Assembly (NCBI GenBank): GCA_023053575.1
Contig: JAKZAP010000004.1
Coordinates: forward strand, 5,003,572-5,067,571
Direction: 5' to 3'
Source: Branchinecta lynchi
Taxonomy: Eukaryota > Arthropoda > Branchiopoda > Anostraca > Branchinectidae
DNA length: 64,000 bases
Made by a program: the position numbers and the translations under genes. Positions within the stretch are counted from its first letter, which is position 1. Every line of letters starts with the position of its first letter. This document shows, one piece after another, positions 63,808 to 64,000 of the stretch. The notes below the pieces were generated by a model. The model did not search any database and had not been told where the DNA came from. It saw nothing but the letters and a program-made list of their open reading frames with translations.

Positions 63808-64000
63808 TGGATCCTCATACCAAGTTTGAAGAAAATATCTCTACCCTTTCGAGAGTTATCGCGCTGACAGACGGACAGACAGACAGGCGGACGGACAACC
63901 TTTACGAAGATAATTTCGTAAACCACATTGGCTTGACATATTACAAAAAATCAACGAAGAAACCAACGAAAATGGGGTTTGTAAAAGTACAAACCCCATT

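Overview
The window is animal nuclear DNA, most likely from an arthropod or crustacean-like invertebrate. Two host genes lie on the minus strand with short exons, GT-AG introns of 2-9 kb and matching splice phases. Most of the remaining sequence is layered transposable elements. There are no operons, ribosome binding sites, CRISPR arrays, rRNA genes or recognisable tRNA genes. The taxon is inferred from the Ric8 C-terminus and the repeat style, not proven.

Layout. 1-13535: a non-LTR retrotransposon on the minus strand (ORF2 runs off the left edge). Its ORF1 is cut by an 11.2 kb, apparently intact and very young Ty3/gypsy-type LTR element (1820-13031, LTRs differing at 1 of 533 positions) that carries a textbook -1 frameshift signal between gag and pol. 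13770-22015: DNA transposons nested three deep. An outer TIR element contains a 7.2 kb hAT element with a decayed transposase, which contains a 2 kb hAT-type passenger; a further TTA-flanked MITE cuts the transposase. 22709-37569: four exons of a trypsin-like S1A serine protease. Its large introns hold a 4.6 kb LINE (30851-35417) and many repeats. 37570-46248: a patchwork of MITEs and LINE ends plus one unexplained ORF. 46249-62031: the last five exons of the Ric8 (synembryn) gene, whose 5' half lies beyond the right edge. 62032-64000: repeats.

Two unclassified repeat families recur throughout. Family A (four long copies) has a conserved hairpin at each end whose loops vary while the stems hold. 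Family B (five copies) has GGGATCCC palindromes at its ends and tandem units of about 130 bp inside. Both carry a GACAGACGGACAGAC-type stretch near the 3' end. A third family (near 22.3, 22.5, 36.1, 45.6, 45.9, 46.9, 47.4 and 55.6 kb) carries hammerhead-ribozyme cores, as known in Penelope-like elements.

The two host genes are functionally unrelated: a secreted-type protease domain with trypsin-like specificity, and a cytosolic G-alpha chaperone/exchange factor. The rest records a history of insertions whose relative order can be read from duplicated target sites.
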